Shown piece after piece: positions 25,018 through 34,026 of a stretch of 34,224 nt of DNA. The number at the start of each line of letters is the position of its first letter. Positions within the stretch are counted from its first letter, which is position 1. The notes below the pieces were generated by a model. The model worked only from the letters and a program-made list of their open reading frames with translations. It did no database searches and had not been told where the DNA came from. This DNA is from Aquirufa aurantiipilula. GTDB taxonomy: Bacteria; Bacteroidota; Bacteroidia; Cytophagales; Spirosomataceae. The DNA is taken from NCBI RefSeq assembly GCF_019923745.1, contig NZ_JAANOG010000005.1, positions 231,255 to 265,478 of the forward strand, read 5' to 3'. The translations under genes were made by a program, and so were the position numbers.

Positions 25018-26392
25018 AATCCTGTGGTTTTTATTCGTATCAAATATGGCTTGGGCGCAAACTAAAACCTTGCACCCTGAGTCCTATTTAAAAATTGTGG
25101 AAGCATACCACCCCGTGGCGCGTCAGGCTCAGATTGGTATCAAAAAATCAGATGCCCAAATCCTACAAGCTAGAGGTGCTTTTGACCCTGTTTTACGGCA
25201 TTATATAGCCAGCAAAACTTTAGACGGAACTAGCTATTACCAATACAATGCTCCAGAATTAAGTATCCCTACTTGGTATGGAATTGAAGTCAATTCTGGT
25301 ATTGAAAACTTACAAGGAAACCGACTAGATCCAAGCCAAACCACAGGACAAACCAGCTATATTGGAATCCAAATTCCTTTGGCTAAAAACTTGTTGATGG
25401 ATAAAAGGAGAGCTGCCTTGCAACAAGCCAAATTGATGAACCAAATGGCTTTTGCGGAACAAAGAGTGGTGCTAAATCAATTGTTTTTGGATGCCATGGA
25501 AGCCTATTGGCACTGGTTAAAATGCTTTCAAGTGCTGAAAATTACGGGCCAAAATTTAGAGGCCGCGAAGCGTCGGGTGGAATTTGTAAAAAGAAGTTTA
25601 GAATTAGGTGACAGGCCAGCTGTAGATACCTTGGAAGCCAGTACTCAACTCATGTACATGGAAAACCAAAACTTGGCGAAAACATTGGATTATGAAAATG
25701 CTACCTTACAATTATCTGCCTATTTATGGCAAGAAAATAATGTGCCTTCCAACCTACCAAAAGAAGTTATTCCGGCAGAAATTTGGGGTGATTACAGTCT
25801 ATTTTCCAACTTTGATTTAAGCCTCAATTCTATTTTAGAAAAGGTTGATGCATTTCACCCAGAGCTACAAGCTTATCAATTTAAAATAGCTGGACTAAAT
25901 GTGGAAAAGAAGCTGAAATTTCAAAGTTTGTTACCCAAAATTGATTTGGAATACAATCATTTGATGAAGGAAAAATCCAGTAGTTATTCAGGGGCATTAT
26001 TGGCAAATAATTACCGCTTTGGTATTAAGTTCGAATTACCTCTGCGCCTTTCTTCTGGTCGCGGTGAATACCAATCAGCTAAATTGAAAATTGAAGAAGA
26101 AACGATACTGCTTTCACAGAAAAAACAACAGATTCAAATTAAAATCAATAGCTATTTCAACCAATTTCAGAATCTCAAAAAGCAGATTCAAACACAAGAA
26201 AAAGCGGTGACCTCTTATGTTGCTTTAACCAAGGCAGAGGAGTCTAAGTTTTCACAAGGTGAATCATCTTTATTTTTAATCAATAGTCGTGAGATCAAAG
26301 CCCTTGAAGCTGCCGAAAAATTACTTGACCTAAAAGCCTACTTATTTAAAACCGTATACGCTTTGCAAGCAAGTGCTGGTTTGCTTATATAA
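24989..26392 (+). CDS. TolC-family outer-membrane factor
   Basis: I start at 24989 (MKKMRFMKNKIL...WAQ), giving a 24-residue signal peptide; 25007 would also work. The gene overlaps the HlyD gene by 29 bases. Length (468) and long helical stretches with repeated layout (for example AMEAYWHWLKCFQVLKITG and LEAAKRRVEFVKRSLELG, and the second repeat near 320-455) fit TolC. It forms the outer-membrane channel of the ABC/HlyD exporter. It ends at a strong terminator. Confidence 0.87.
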   Translation: MKKMRFMKNKILWFLFVSNMAWAQTKTLHPESYLKIVEAYHPVARQAQIGIKKSDAQILQARGAFDPVLRHYIASKTLDGTSYYQYNAPELSIPTWYGIEVNSGIENLQGNRLDPSQTTGQTSYIGIQIPLAKNLLMDKRRAALQQAKLMNQMAFAEQRVVLNQLFLDAMEAYWHWLKCFQVLKITGQNLEAAKRRVEFVKRSLELGDRPAVDTLEASTQLMYMENQNLAKTLDYENATLQLSAYLWQENNVPSNLPKEVIPAEIWGDYSLFSNFDLSLNSILEKVDAFHPELQAYQFKIAGLNVEKKLKFQSLLPKIDLEYNHLMKEKSSSYSGALLANNYRFGIKFELPLRLSSGRGEYQSAKLKIEEETILLSQKKQQIQIKINSYFNQFQNLKKQIQTQEKAVTSYVALTKAEESKFSQGESSLFLINSREIKALEAAEKLLDLKAYLFKTVYALQASAGLLI

Positions 26393-26397
26393 ATACA

Positions 26398-26425
26398 AAA
26401 AGGCAAGGGAAACTCCTTGCCTTTT
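26398..26425. terminator. Bidirectional terminator
   Basis: An 11-bp stem aaaaggcaagg / ccttgcctttt with loop gaaact. T-rich flanks on both strands let it end the export operon on plus and the XRE/DUF2975 operon on minus. Confidence 0.9.
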
Positions 26426-26441
26426 CTTTCATCAAAAGTTT

Positions 26442-26648
26442 TTACGAAGCTTGATATTCTAAAATATCTGCGGGTTGACAATCCAAGGCCTCACATATTG
26501 CTTCCAAAGTACTAAAGCGAATGGCTTTCGCCTTTCCCGTCTTCAATATGGAGAGGTTGGATAAGGTTAAATCTACCTTCTCCGACAACTCGTTCAAGGA
26601 CATTTTTCTTTTTGCCATCATGACATCTAGATTTACGACAATAGGCAT
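26442..26648 (-). CDS. XRE-type helix-turn-helix regulator (YozG-like)
   Basis: A 68-residue single-domain regulator: NLDVMMAKRKMSLNELSEKVDL, LSNLSILKTGKAKAIRFSTLEAICEAL. This short form is the usual partner of DUF2975 membrane proteins. It starts 2 bases after the DUF2975 gene, clearly the same operon. It probably binds the repeats upstream of that operon (27203-27252). Confidence 0.92.
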   Translation of the reverse strand: MPIVVNLDVMMAKRKMSLNELSEKVDLTLSNLSILKTGKAKAIRFSTLEAICEALDCQPADILEYQAS

Positions 26649-26650
26649 AA

Positions 26651-27163
26651 TTATACAGTTAAATCGTTTTCTGCTTGAATTTCCGCTCCTTTTTTAAATA
26701 TCTGGGCGAATAAAAAAATGAGGCCCGAAAGAAAGAGTGCCTCTCCTCCATTCCAATCCATGTTAGGTAAGTCCATCAACTCTTGGTAAATCGTAGCAAA
26801 TAATGAAATTAGCCAAAGAGTTAATATCAGAATGCTGATTTTTTCCAATTGAAGAGCCAACGCCATGTCAAAGGGACTAGTCAAATTGATTTTGCTTATA
26901 ATTTTTATGGCCAAATGTGCCACGTAAACTTTGATCGCTAAAAGTCCGACCGTAATTCCTACAAATAAAGAATATTGTAAAAAACTATCGTTCATCAAAT
27001 CATATAAGTTTAATCCTTGATACAAGTCTTTGGCAACTTGCTGATTGAATAAACTTAACATGTAGGTGAAAATGATGGCACCGCATTTAATCGAAATGCC
27101 AATGTAAGCTATCCATGAAAGCACGTTCATGATGGCTAGAATAGTCGCTGTTTTCGTTTTCAT
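26651..27163 (-). CDS. DUF2975 membrane protein
   Basis: I use the ATG at 27163 (170 residues); the frame extends 12 codons further. Four membrane segments are visible (about 5-30, 58-82, 106-125, 138-155). DUF2975 proteins regularly sit beside an XRE regulator; the function is unknown. A promoter with two palindromes lies upstream. Confidence 0.88.
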   Translation of the reverse strand: MKTKTATILAIMNVLSWIAYIGISIKCGAIIFTYMLSLFNQQVAKDLYQGLNLYDLMNDSFLQYSLFVGITVGLLAIKVYVAHLAIKIISKINLTSPFDMALALQLEKISILILTLWLISLFATIYQELMDLPNMDWNGGEALFLSGLIFLFAQIFKKGAEIQAENDLTV

Positions 27164-27202
27164 ACATAAAGTGTTTAATTGTTGGGCAAATTTTAACAAT
27201 TA

Positions 27203-27252
27203 TTTATTGATAAACAATAAATTTAGAATATTTTTCAATAAATTTTTATTGA
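27203..27252. promoter_or_regulatory. Two operator-like palindromes of the DUF2975/XRE operon
   Basis: Site A has arms tttattg (27203-27209) and caataaa (27215-27221). Site B is tcaataaa / tttattga (27235-27242 and 27245-27252) around two T. Both share the half-site CAATAAA, and their centres are about three helical turns apart. They lie 40-90 bases before the DUF2975 start, as expected for autoregulation by the small XRE protein. Confidence 0.6.
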
Positions 27253-27268
27253 TGATGGTGTATTCTAA

Positions 27269-27478
27269 TTATTTCATGTGGCTCACTTTATACACTTTAC
27301 CTGTTTTGTCATAGGTCGTCCATTCACCCGATTGCACACCTTCAGTAAAATATCCGGAACGTAATTTTGTACCATCTTTTCGAAACCATTCCCAATAACC
27401 CGTTTCCAGGCCGTTGAGGAATTGGCCCTTAGCCCAAAGTGAACCATCTCGATGGTATAAGCGATATGCTTCTTCCAT
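27269..27478 (-). CDS. Small MORN-repeat-like protein
   Basis: A 69-residue protein with three related units (YHRDGSLWAKGQFLNGLETG, WFRKDGTKLRSGYFTEGVQSG, then YDKTGKVYKV). This is the YwqK/MORN-variant pattern, a beta-hairpin repeat. No signal peptide is visible. It starts 16 bases after the DUF1624 gene and shares its transcript. Function unknown. Confidence 0.75.
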   Translation of the reverse strand: MEEAYRLYHRDGSLWAKGQFLNGLETGYWEWFRKDGTKLRSGYFTEGVQSGEWTTYDKTGKVYKVSHMK

Positions 27479-27494
27479 ATATAACTCTAAGATT

Positions 27495-28616
27495 TTATGC
27501 CAATTTTCTCTTTTGCTGCCATAGATAATACAAGCGACAGAGTGGAAAATATAGCAAAGCTATGAATACCCATACGACATATACTTGGGAAAGACCCAGG
27601 CCAATGAAGGATTTAGGTCTACTTAATTGAAAGCCAAATTCAAGATCTGACCAAGAAAACCCTTGGTTAAAAATCAACAGAAACAACAGAAAATGAAGCA
27701 CAAACCAATGGCTAACAAAAAAGAATAAGGGTACTCGACCAAAAGAACTGATCACTTCAGTCACCTTTTTGCTGGCAAATTGACTTACACTTAGCAGTAA
27801 AAACATGATGCCTAAAGTCAAAGAAGTGAAACTAATACTAGGTGGGTATTTAGATACATTTAAAAACGACATCCATTGTTTTGTCCATGGTCCTTCTATT
27901 TGCCAAGGAGCCTCTCCTCCTAAATTAAAATAACGAACAACTAAAAAAAGAAGACATAGCCTAAGTCCCAATTTCCCAAAATCAGCTGATGTTTTTTCCA
28001 AAAAGTAGTAGCCCATTGAATAGCCTAGTAGACTTATTGCAAGCCAAGAAATTGGTGGATAACCAACCACCATCAGGGTCCCATTGGGTAAAGGGAATGC
28101 ATTTGGGCTAATTAAAAAGGATAAGGGCTTTAGCCAAGAGGGTTGAATCTGCAAGAGTACCTGCTGCAATAAAATGATGGCCAATGCCAAGACGAATATT
28201 TGCTTCGAAGTTAGGCGATTGATTAGCCCAATAATCACCATGGAAAAGCCAATGGCACTCAGTACATCCACCAGCACTAGTCCAAAATGAATATCAAAAA
28301 AAAGTCCAAAATTGACGACAGTTAAATCCAATAAGATTAGCCAAGCCCCTCTTCGAATCATGTGCTGACTGAACTGCTTTTTATTCTCTGATCTTTGAAA
28401 TACCAAATATGCTGAACTCCCAGACAGAAACACAAAAATTGGTGCGCAAAGGTGGGTGATAATTCTAGTATAAAATATCGAAGGAGTCGTCACCGCTAAA
28501 TCCGTCGGAGATTGATCGATGGAATGAATATGAAACAAATCCCTCACATGATCCAGTAGCATCAGAATCACAACGATACCTCTTAAAAAATCAATGGACT
28601 CAATTCTTTTTATCAT
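27495..28616 (-). CDS. DUF1624 (heparan-glucosaminide acetyltransferase-like) membrane protein
   Basis: A 373-residue membrane protein with about ten hydrophobic segments. It opens RIESIDFLRGIVVILMLLDHVRD, with a following HLCAPIFVFLSGSSAY, the pattern of DUF1624/HGSNAT-like acyltransferases that move acyl groups across the membrane. The substrate is open. It forms an operon with the MORN-like gene. Confidence 0.87.
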   Translation of the reverse strand: MIKRIESIDFLRGIVVILMLLDHVRDLFHIHSIDQSPTDLAVTTPSIFYTRIITHLCAPIFVFLSGSSAYLVFQRSENKKQFSQHMIRRGAWLILLDLTVVNFGLFFDIHFGLVLVDVLSAIGFSMVIIGLINRLTSKQIFVLALAIILLQQVLLQIQPSWLKPLSFLISPNAFPLPNGTLMVVGYPPISWLAISLLGYSMGYYFLEKTSADFGKLGLRLCLLFLVVRYFNLGGEAPWQIEGPWTKQWMSFLNVSKYPPSISFTSLTLGIMFLLLSVSQFASKKVTEVISSFGRVPLFFFVSHWFVLHFLLFLLIFNQGFSWSDLEFGFQLSRPKSFIGLGLSQVYVVWVFIALLYFPLCRLYYLWQQKRKLA

Positions 28617-28698
28617 GTTAAATAAATCTTAAAAATACTCCCCTACAAGATTTGGGGCATGAGAATGAAAGAACAAAAATTTAAAACATTCTTCCAAA

Positions 28699-30120
28699 TC
28701 AAGGAATTTTTTCCTCAAATTCCTGAAATCTTTTCAGCAAATCTTGCCTTAATTTCTGTATTAGTGCTGTCTCTTTAATAAAACTATAATCCATACTATT
28801 CAGCACAATTTGCTTGATATCGGAGTAGCTGAAAAAAGGATAAGACTTCGCCAATAAAACGTATTGTTCCGTTAAGCTGGTACGCAAAACTCCCGCATCA
28901 TCAGTACTAATTACCATGGGAACTTTGAATTGATGATATAATTTAATGGGGTGCTTATCCTCCTTTATTTGCAAAATAAATCGGTTAGAAACGAGATTTA
29001 TTTCGACAGGAATTTTCTGTTGGCTCATGTATCTCAAAAGTTCATAACTGTTTTTTTCATAGGGCATATCCACACCATGCCCAATCCGATTGGCTTTCGC
29101 CGTATAGATGGCATCTCGAATATGCCAAGTTAAACTTTCTGGAGCCACTTGTCCCATGGCTAATTCTCCAGCGTGTAAAGAATACTTTACCTTGGGGAAT
29201 TTTTGATGACAAAACTGAAACATCAGCATGTGCAATCGATAATCCTTCATGGAGGTTTCTCCATGTTCCGGAGCCACCATGTTTACCCCAACAACCAAAT
29301 TATTGGTATTGGCCGACATAAAACTGATAACAATGTCTTTAAATAAGTCGACCGGATTCATAAACCTCAACACGTATTTTTGATATCGCATGGTGAATCG
29401 TTCATCGTCAATTTTTAGACTATCATGCAATTGTTGGATGAACAAATTATTCCAATTAACGGCCTGGGTTATGGCCTCTTTTTGCAGCAATTTTGTATAC
29501 AAATTCTCCAGCAAGTTCAGGACTTCCCGATCATTAGACAGACTAGCTTCCTGACGTAATTGCCCATCAAAAGAGGTCAAATCACTCAAGTTTATTCGAG
29601 AATAAACAGGGGAAAACATCGTTTCTATGTAGCTAACATTTTCCGCTAATGCGCGGTTTTTTATCTCCAACATTCCCGGTGCATATTCTTCATTGAGTAC
29701 GGGTAAATACTTATCAAAGGACTCAAAAAACAATTGGTCTGAGGGATAGAATCCTGGATAATAATCCTTAACAGACCAGCGGCGTAATATCTCATTTTTC
29801 ATTGCTTCCAAACGTCCTTCCGAAGCTAAACTGGATAATCGCTTCCAAACACCCTGAGCCGAAGGTTTTATGGCCATGGCCATCGATTCCATGTTCAAAT
29901 AGTAATCCAATTGTATGGCTTTTGCTAATAATGGCTCGGCATAGATAGAACCACTAAAATGGTGATGTAAGTCGCCACCTTTCGGCATCTGAGCCATAAA
30001 AGCCGTTAATTCTCCTTCATTATTTCTGATTTTCTGTAAATACGATGCGGCCTTTTCCTCTTGTGCCCTCAGGCCAAAAGCTAATGAGATAAAAAAAGCT
30101 AGGTTTAAGATATACTTCAT
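28699..30120 (-). CDS. Exported adenosine-deaminase-family protein
   Basis: A 473-residue protein with signal peptide (about 1-19, cut after LRA). The zinc site HLHHH-like segment GGDLHHHFSGS (His52, His54), then SLHAGEL, RIGHGVDM and VISTDDAGV, are all adenosine/AMP deaminase motifs in the right order. The length and long N-terminal extension resemble the ADGF/CECR1-type secreted deaminases. It should deaminate (deoxy)adenosine outside the cytoplasm for purine salvage. Confidence 0.92.
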   Translation of the reverse strand: MKYILNLAFFISLAFGLRAQEEKAASYLQKIRNNEGELTAFMAQMPKGGDLHHHFSGSIYAEPLLAKAIQLDYYLNMESMAMAIKPSAQGVWKRLSSLASEGRLEAMKNEILRRWSVKDYYPGFYPSDQLFFESFDKYLPVLNEEYAPGMLEIKNRALAENVSYIETMFSPVYSRINLSDLTSFDGQLRQEASLSNDREVLNLLENLYTKLLQKEAITQAVNWNNLFIQQLHDSLKIDDERFTMRYQKYVLRFMNPVDLFKDIVISFMSANTNNLVVGVNMVAPEHGETSMKDYRLHMLMFQFCHQKFPKVKYSLHAGELAMGQVAPESLTWHIRDAIYTAKANRIGHGVDMPYEKNSYELLRYMSQQKIPVEINLVSNRFILQIKEDKHPIKLYHQFKVPMVISTDDAGVLRTSLTEQYVLLAKSYPFFSYSDIKQIVLNSMDYSFIKETALIQKLRQDLLKRFQEFEEKIP

Positions 30121-30168
30121 GATTATTTGTTGATTCTTTCCAAGAAATTAAAATTAAAGGTAATTCCA

Positions 30169-30176
30169 TACATTTG
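30169..30176 (+). promoter_or_regulatory. -7-like element before DUF1801 gene
   Basis: TACATTTG, 53 bases before the chosen start. No clear TTTG upstream. Confidence 0.35.
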
Positions 30177-30228
30177 AACTAGAATTGACTTGAAAAGAAT
30201 GATATTCAATGTTTCAATAGCCCACACC

Positions 30229-30633
30229 ATGAACCCAGCCATTCAAGACTTTAATCGTAAACTATCTCCGCACGAAGCCGAAATAGGCGATTTTTTGGCT
30301 TCTTTTATTTCAGAACAAGTACCCGAAGCAAGCTGTAAAATTTGGCACGCCATACCTGTTTGGTTTATCAACGAAAACCCCATTGTAGGTTATAGTTCTC
30401 TCAAAAAAGGAATTCAATTGTTATTTTGGAGTGGGCAATCATTTCAAGAAGATTCACTAGAGGCCATTGGCAAGTTTAAAGCTGCCGGAATTTACTTGAA
30501 TAGCTTGGAAGAAATACCCCAACAAGATATTGGGCGATGGTTACAGAAATCTAAAACCATTCAATGGGATTATAAAAATATAGTCAAAAGAAAAGGAGTG
30601 TTAGAAAAGCTGGACATAAAGACTGTCTCCTAA
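30229..30633 (+). CDS. DUF1801 protein
   Basis: A 134-residue protein. I chose the ATG at 30229 (MNPAIQDFNRKLSPHEAEIG) because the family starts this way; the frame runs 13 codons further. The segments CKIWHAIPVWFINENPIVGY and KKGIQLLFWSGQ fit the YdhG/DUF1801 fold, of unknown function. Its end overlaps the M23 gene end by 4 bases. Confidence 0.82.
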   Translation: MNPAIQDFNRKLSPHEAEIGDFLASFISEQVPEASCKIWHAIPVWFINENPIVGYSSLKKGIQLLFWSGQSFQEDSLEAIGKFKAAGIYLNSLEEIPQQDIGRWLQKSKTIQWDYKNIVKRKGVLEKLDIKTVS

Positions 30634-31265
30634 TTTACTGCCAACAGCCTTGGATCTGGGCAATTTTGAGCATAAAAATCCATGTCTCTTTGGGAGCATA
30701 CACCTGGATAATCCCCCATAAATCCTTGAAGGTCACGTATCAATTGGAAATGCAAATGAGGGGGCCAACCTCCATTTTCGGAGGAATTTCCCAAATGGGC
30801 AATATGTTCTCCTCGACGAATTTCTTTTCCGGGAAAAAGCCCGACTAAATCTTGACCAGCAAGATGGCCGTATAAACTATAAATCCTTTCTCCTAAGATT
30901 TGATGTTCCAAAATAATGGTTGGGCCATAGTTTCCAGCACCTTCATTCACTTGAAAACTATGAATGATTCCATCCATAGGGACAAACACTTCTGTACCTG
31001 CCTCCGCCCAAATATCTATTCCTAAATGTATATTCCGAAAGTCGTGTTCACTCGTAGCAAAATTCTCATGAGTTTCATACATCCTTCGATGCTCCAAATA
31101 CCCTCCTAGTCCATATCTCTTTTCTCCAATAGAATCCTGAATGAATTGACTGAATTTAGAGATATCCTCATAAATGTCTACCGTAAATCTGGGGTTATGG
31201 ATGCTTAAATCTAAGGTTTGGGAATTCGAATCAGAAAGTAAGGGAACGAATAAGGATGAAATCAT
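30630..31265 (-). CDS. Stand-alone M23 peptidase domain (LytM-like)
   Basis: A 211-residue protein without signal peptide or membrane segment. The site is complete: His80 and Asp84 in HLGIDIWA, His134 in LYGHLAG, and His170/His172 in PPHLHFQL. The order (HLGID, YGPTIILEH, LYGHL, NGGWPPHLHFQL, GDYPGV and CPDPRLL) strongly resembles the M23-like middle part of the large phosphotransferase/M23/class-III aminotransferase fusion proteins known from other bacteria, rather than a cell-wall lytic enzyme. A cytoplasmic, non-lytic role is therefore possible. Confidence 0.83.
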   Translation of the reverse strand: MISSLFVPLLSDSNSQTLDLSIHNPRFTVDIYEDISKFSQFIQDSIGEKRYGLGGYLEHRRMYETHENFATSEHDFRNIHLGIDIWAEAGTEVFVPMDGIIHSFQVNEGAGNYGPTIILEHQILGERIYSLYGHLAGQDLVGLFPGKEIRRGEHIAHLGNSSENGGWPPHLHFQLIRDLQGFMGDYPGVCSQRDMDFYAQNCPDPRLLAVN

Positions 31266-31446
31266 GCGGTTATTGGAATTAGAATGAACATTTCAATCTT
31301 AGAACAAAATTAGTTCATCAGAATAAAACTAGTTTTACGAAATTTATGTTAAATGCACTCCGATGCAAAATTTATTCTTCATGCATTGGGTGAAAAAAGG
31401 ATTTTGCCCAAAGATTGGACAAAAACAGTAAATTGCCCTCCAAATT

Positions 31447-32559
31447 ATGAAAAGAAGACGTATGCTAGGCTTCCTAGGAATATTGACAAGCGTTTCCATA
31501 GGATCTTTGCTTGCCCTGAATAAAGCCGTTTTTGGATTAAATCCCAAAGGAAAAAGGTTAATCCGCATTAAAAATTCGCCCCATTATCAAAATAGTGCGT
31601 TTCAAAACCTATCTTATACCCCCACTTTTGCGGAGGAAAATAACAAAATTGGTTCCATGTTTAGGGTCATGACCAGCAAGGACATCAGAACCAAACCTTC
31701 GGTAGCTTTACCGACGGTAAAAACAGATTTAAAGCAAATAGGTCCTAACACAGACTACATGATTTGGTTGGGGCATTCGTCCTATTTACTCCAAATAGAA
31801 GGTAAAACGATATTGATAGATCCCGTTTTGAGCGGATATGCAGCCCCTTTTTCTTGGCTAAATTCCTCGTTCAAGGGCACTGATCCCTTTACACCCGAAA
31901 ACTTACCCCAAATTGATTATTTATTCATTAGCCATGATCATTATGATCACCTAGACTATGAAACCATCAAAAAAATTCGAGGTAAAGTCAAGCAAGTAGT
32001 ATGTGGATTGGGAGTGGGAGAACATTTAGAATTTTGGGGCTATTCAGCCGATATCATTCATGAATTAGATTGGAATGAATCCATCGACTTAGAGAAAGAA
32101 TGGAAATTAACCGCCACCCCGGCTCGTCATTTTTCAGGAAGAGGATTACAAAGAAATAAAACGCTTTGGATTTCTTTTGTTTTAAAAACACCACATCACA
32201 ATTTATTCCTTGGCGGAGATAGCGGCTATGACACCCACTTCAAAGTCATCGGTGAAGAGCATGGCCCTTTTGACTTAGCACTAATAGAACAAGGCCAATA
32301 TAACCTAGCTTGGAAATACATTCACCTCATGCCTGAGGAGATTTTTACAGTTGCCAAAGAATTGAATGCCAAAAAAATCTTTGCTGGACATAACTCCAAA
32401 TTTAAATTAAGCATTCATCCTTGGGATGAGCCTTTACAACTACTCTGGGAAAATAGCAAGAAGCACGAAATACCTATTATCACTCCCAAAATTGGTGAAC
32501 TAGTGGATTTAAAAGATAAAAACCAAACTTTCTCTGCTTGGTGGCAAGGAATTACATAA
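31447..32559 (+). CDS. UlaG/NAPE-PLD-like metallo-beta-lactamase-fold hydrolase
   Basis: A 370-residue protein. A membrane-anchor-like leader covers about 7-28, with MKRRRM before it. LGHSSYLLQIEGKTILIDPVL and the zinc motif HDHYDH (His163, His165, Asp167, His168), then GGDSGYD, are typical of the UlaG/NAPE-PLD-like MBL branch, which includes phospholipase D-type hydrolases. A role in lipid or lactone hydrolysis at the envelope is likely but open. Confidence 0.85.
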   Translation: MKRRRMLGFLGILTSVSIGSLLALNKAVFGLNPKGKRLIRIKNSPHYQNSAFQNLSYTPTFAEENNKIGSMFRVMTSKDIRTKPSVALPTVKTDLKQIGPNTDYMIWLGHSSYLLQIEGKTILIDPVLSGYAAPFSWLNSSFKGTDPFTPENLPQIDYLFISHDHYDHLDYETIKKIRGKVKQVVCGLGVGEHLEFWGYSADIIHELDWNESIDLEKEWKLTATPARHFSGRGLQRNKTLWISFVLKTPHHNLFLGGDSGYDTHFKVIGEEHGPFDLALIEQGQYNLAWKYIHLMPEEIFTVAKELNAKKIFAGHNSKFKLSIHPWDEPLQLLWENSKKHEIPIITPKIGELVDLKDKNQTFSAWWQGIT

Positions 32560-32739
32560 AGGAATCTGACCGTTCAGAAGATTCATTTAGCCATTAAACA
32601 AAATTGAGTGTAATATTTAAACAATTACTGAGTTATTGCTTCGCTAAGTTTTTCCATGAAAGCTTACATATACTTGAGTTCTATAAATAGTATAAAGACA
32701 AATTTTTCTAGCACGTAAAATTTATTTTCCTCAACTATC

Positions 32740-33987
32740 ATGAAAAGCGAGATCATCCAAAACTTAAAAAATCCAGAGCAGCTGGAAAAATTATACCGAA
32801 GTAATACCACATTATTTAAAAAAGAATTCAATGCCTTGTGGCCAGAATATTCGGAAGAAGCCAGTTTGCAATTTTGGAATCAGCGCTTAAATTATGCCGC
32901 TGAACCAATCTCATTAGGTGCCAAAAACGAATTAGTATTTATTGCCATTTTAGCTGTTATTGCAGCCTTCATTTCACAAATCCCCAATCTTTTTGGCCTT
33001 GAACAAGATACTTTTTTCCAAAGAAATATATCCTTTGTCGTTTTTCCTTTTTTAGCGGTCTATTTCATTTGGAAACAAGAATTTCCCATTAACAAAATCG
33101 TACTTCCTTTGGGGATTTGTCTTTTTTCTGTGGTTTATATCAACCTACTTCCTCATACCTCTCCTTCTGATTCCATAGTTTTAGCCTGCATCCATTTACC
33201 TCTGATTTTATGGTCTATTTGGGCTTATGCTTTCATGGGAGAAGGATTATTTACCAACACGAATAAAAGAATTGAATTTTTACGATTGCATGGCGATTTA
33301 TTGGTGATGTGTGCTATAACCCTTCTTTCTGGTGGATTATTTACCGCTATTTCCCTGGGCTTATTTGAAATCATCAGCTTGGATATCAAAGAATTTTATG
33401 GAAAATATGTCATTGTAAGTGGTTTATCCGCTACCCCTATTTTGGGTAATTATTTAATCCAGAAAAACCCTACTTTGGTCAAAAACGTTTCCCCCATCAT
33501 TGCCAAAATATTTACCCCAGTGGTATTTGTTTTCTTGTTCATATATTTAATCGCTATGGTGTATACTGGGAAAGATCCTTATACCAATCGTGAATTTCTA
33601 TTAATCTTCAATGGCCTATTAATCGGTGTAATGGCGCTCATTTTATTTTCCGTGGCAGAAGCTGAAAAAAGCGAAAGTCCAACCTACCAAACTTGGTTAT
33701 TATTAGGTTTATCCGCTTTAACTATTGTGGTCAATGGCATTGCACTTTCTGCCATTAGTTTTAGAATTATTGAATGGGGAATCACACCCAATAGAATAGC
33801 CGTTTTAGGTAGTAATTTATTGATTTTTATTCACCTACTCCTGGTAGCCAAATCATTATTGAAAACAAGTCAAGGCAAATCTGACTTCCATTTTGTTGCC
33901 AAAAGCATTGCCCAATACCTACCCATTTATTCCATTTGGGCAGCCATCGTTTGTTTTATTTTTCCCCTTATTTTTCAGTTTAAATAA
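32740..33987 (+). CDS. DUF4153 membrane protein
   Basis: A 415-residue protein with ten or more hydrophobic segments beginning near residue 66 after a soluble N-terminal part. The DUF4153 pattern is seen in WAYAFMGEGLF and in the repeated hydrophobic blocks. It is common in Bacteroidota; function unknown. A 14-base terminator-like left arm follows the stop, immediately before the insertion sequence. Confidence 0.75.
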   Translation: MKSEIIQNLKNPEQLEKLYRSNTTLFKKEFNALWPEYSEEASLQFWNQRLNYAAEPISLGAKNELVFIAILAVIAAFISQIPNLFGLEQDTFFQRNISFVVFPFLAVYFIWKQEFPINKIVLPLGICLFSVVYINLLPHTSPSDSIVLACIHLPLILWSIWAYAFMGEGLFTNTNKRIEFLRLHGDLLVMCAITLLSGGLFTAISLGLFEIISLDIKEFYGKYVIVSGLSATPILGNYLIQKNPTLVKNVSPIIAKIFTPVVFVFLFIYLIAMVYTGKDPYTNREFLLIFNGLLIGVMALILFSVAEAEKSESPTYQTWLLLGLSALTIVVNGIALSAISFRIIEWGITPNRIAVLGSNLLIFIHLLLVAKSLLKTSQGKSDFHFVAKSIAQYLPIYSIWAAIVCFIFPLIFQFK

Positions 33988-34003
33988 TAAGAATTTAATA
34001 CAT

Positions 34004-34017
34004 AAAAAAAGGGCATC
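34004..34017 (+). terminator. Left half of a terminator interrupted by the IS
   Basis: The run aaaaaaagggcatc, 16 bases past the DUF4153 stop, looks like the left arm of an intrinsic terminator, but the matching gatgccc plus T-run is absent. The IS starts 3 bases later, so the right arm may lie beyond the IS. Confidence 0.4.
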
Positions 34018-34026
34018 TTTGAACTG

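Noticed and set aside
28622-28657. Weak inverted repeat after adenosine deaminase gene
   Set aside because: Seven-base A/T-rich arms with a long loop and no T-run; not a convincing terminator.
31325-31336. Palindrome aaaactagtttt between the M23 and MBL genes
   Set aside because: A short A/T-rich palindrome of this type can occur by chance, and no promoter element is placed around it.
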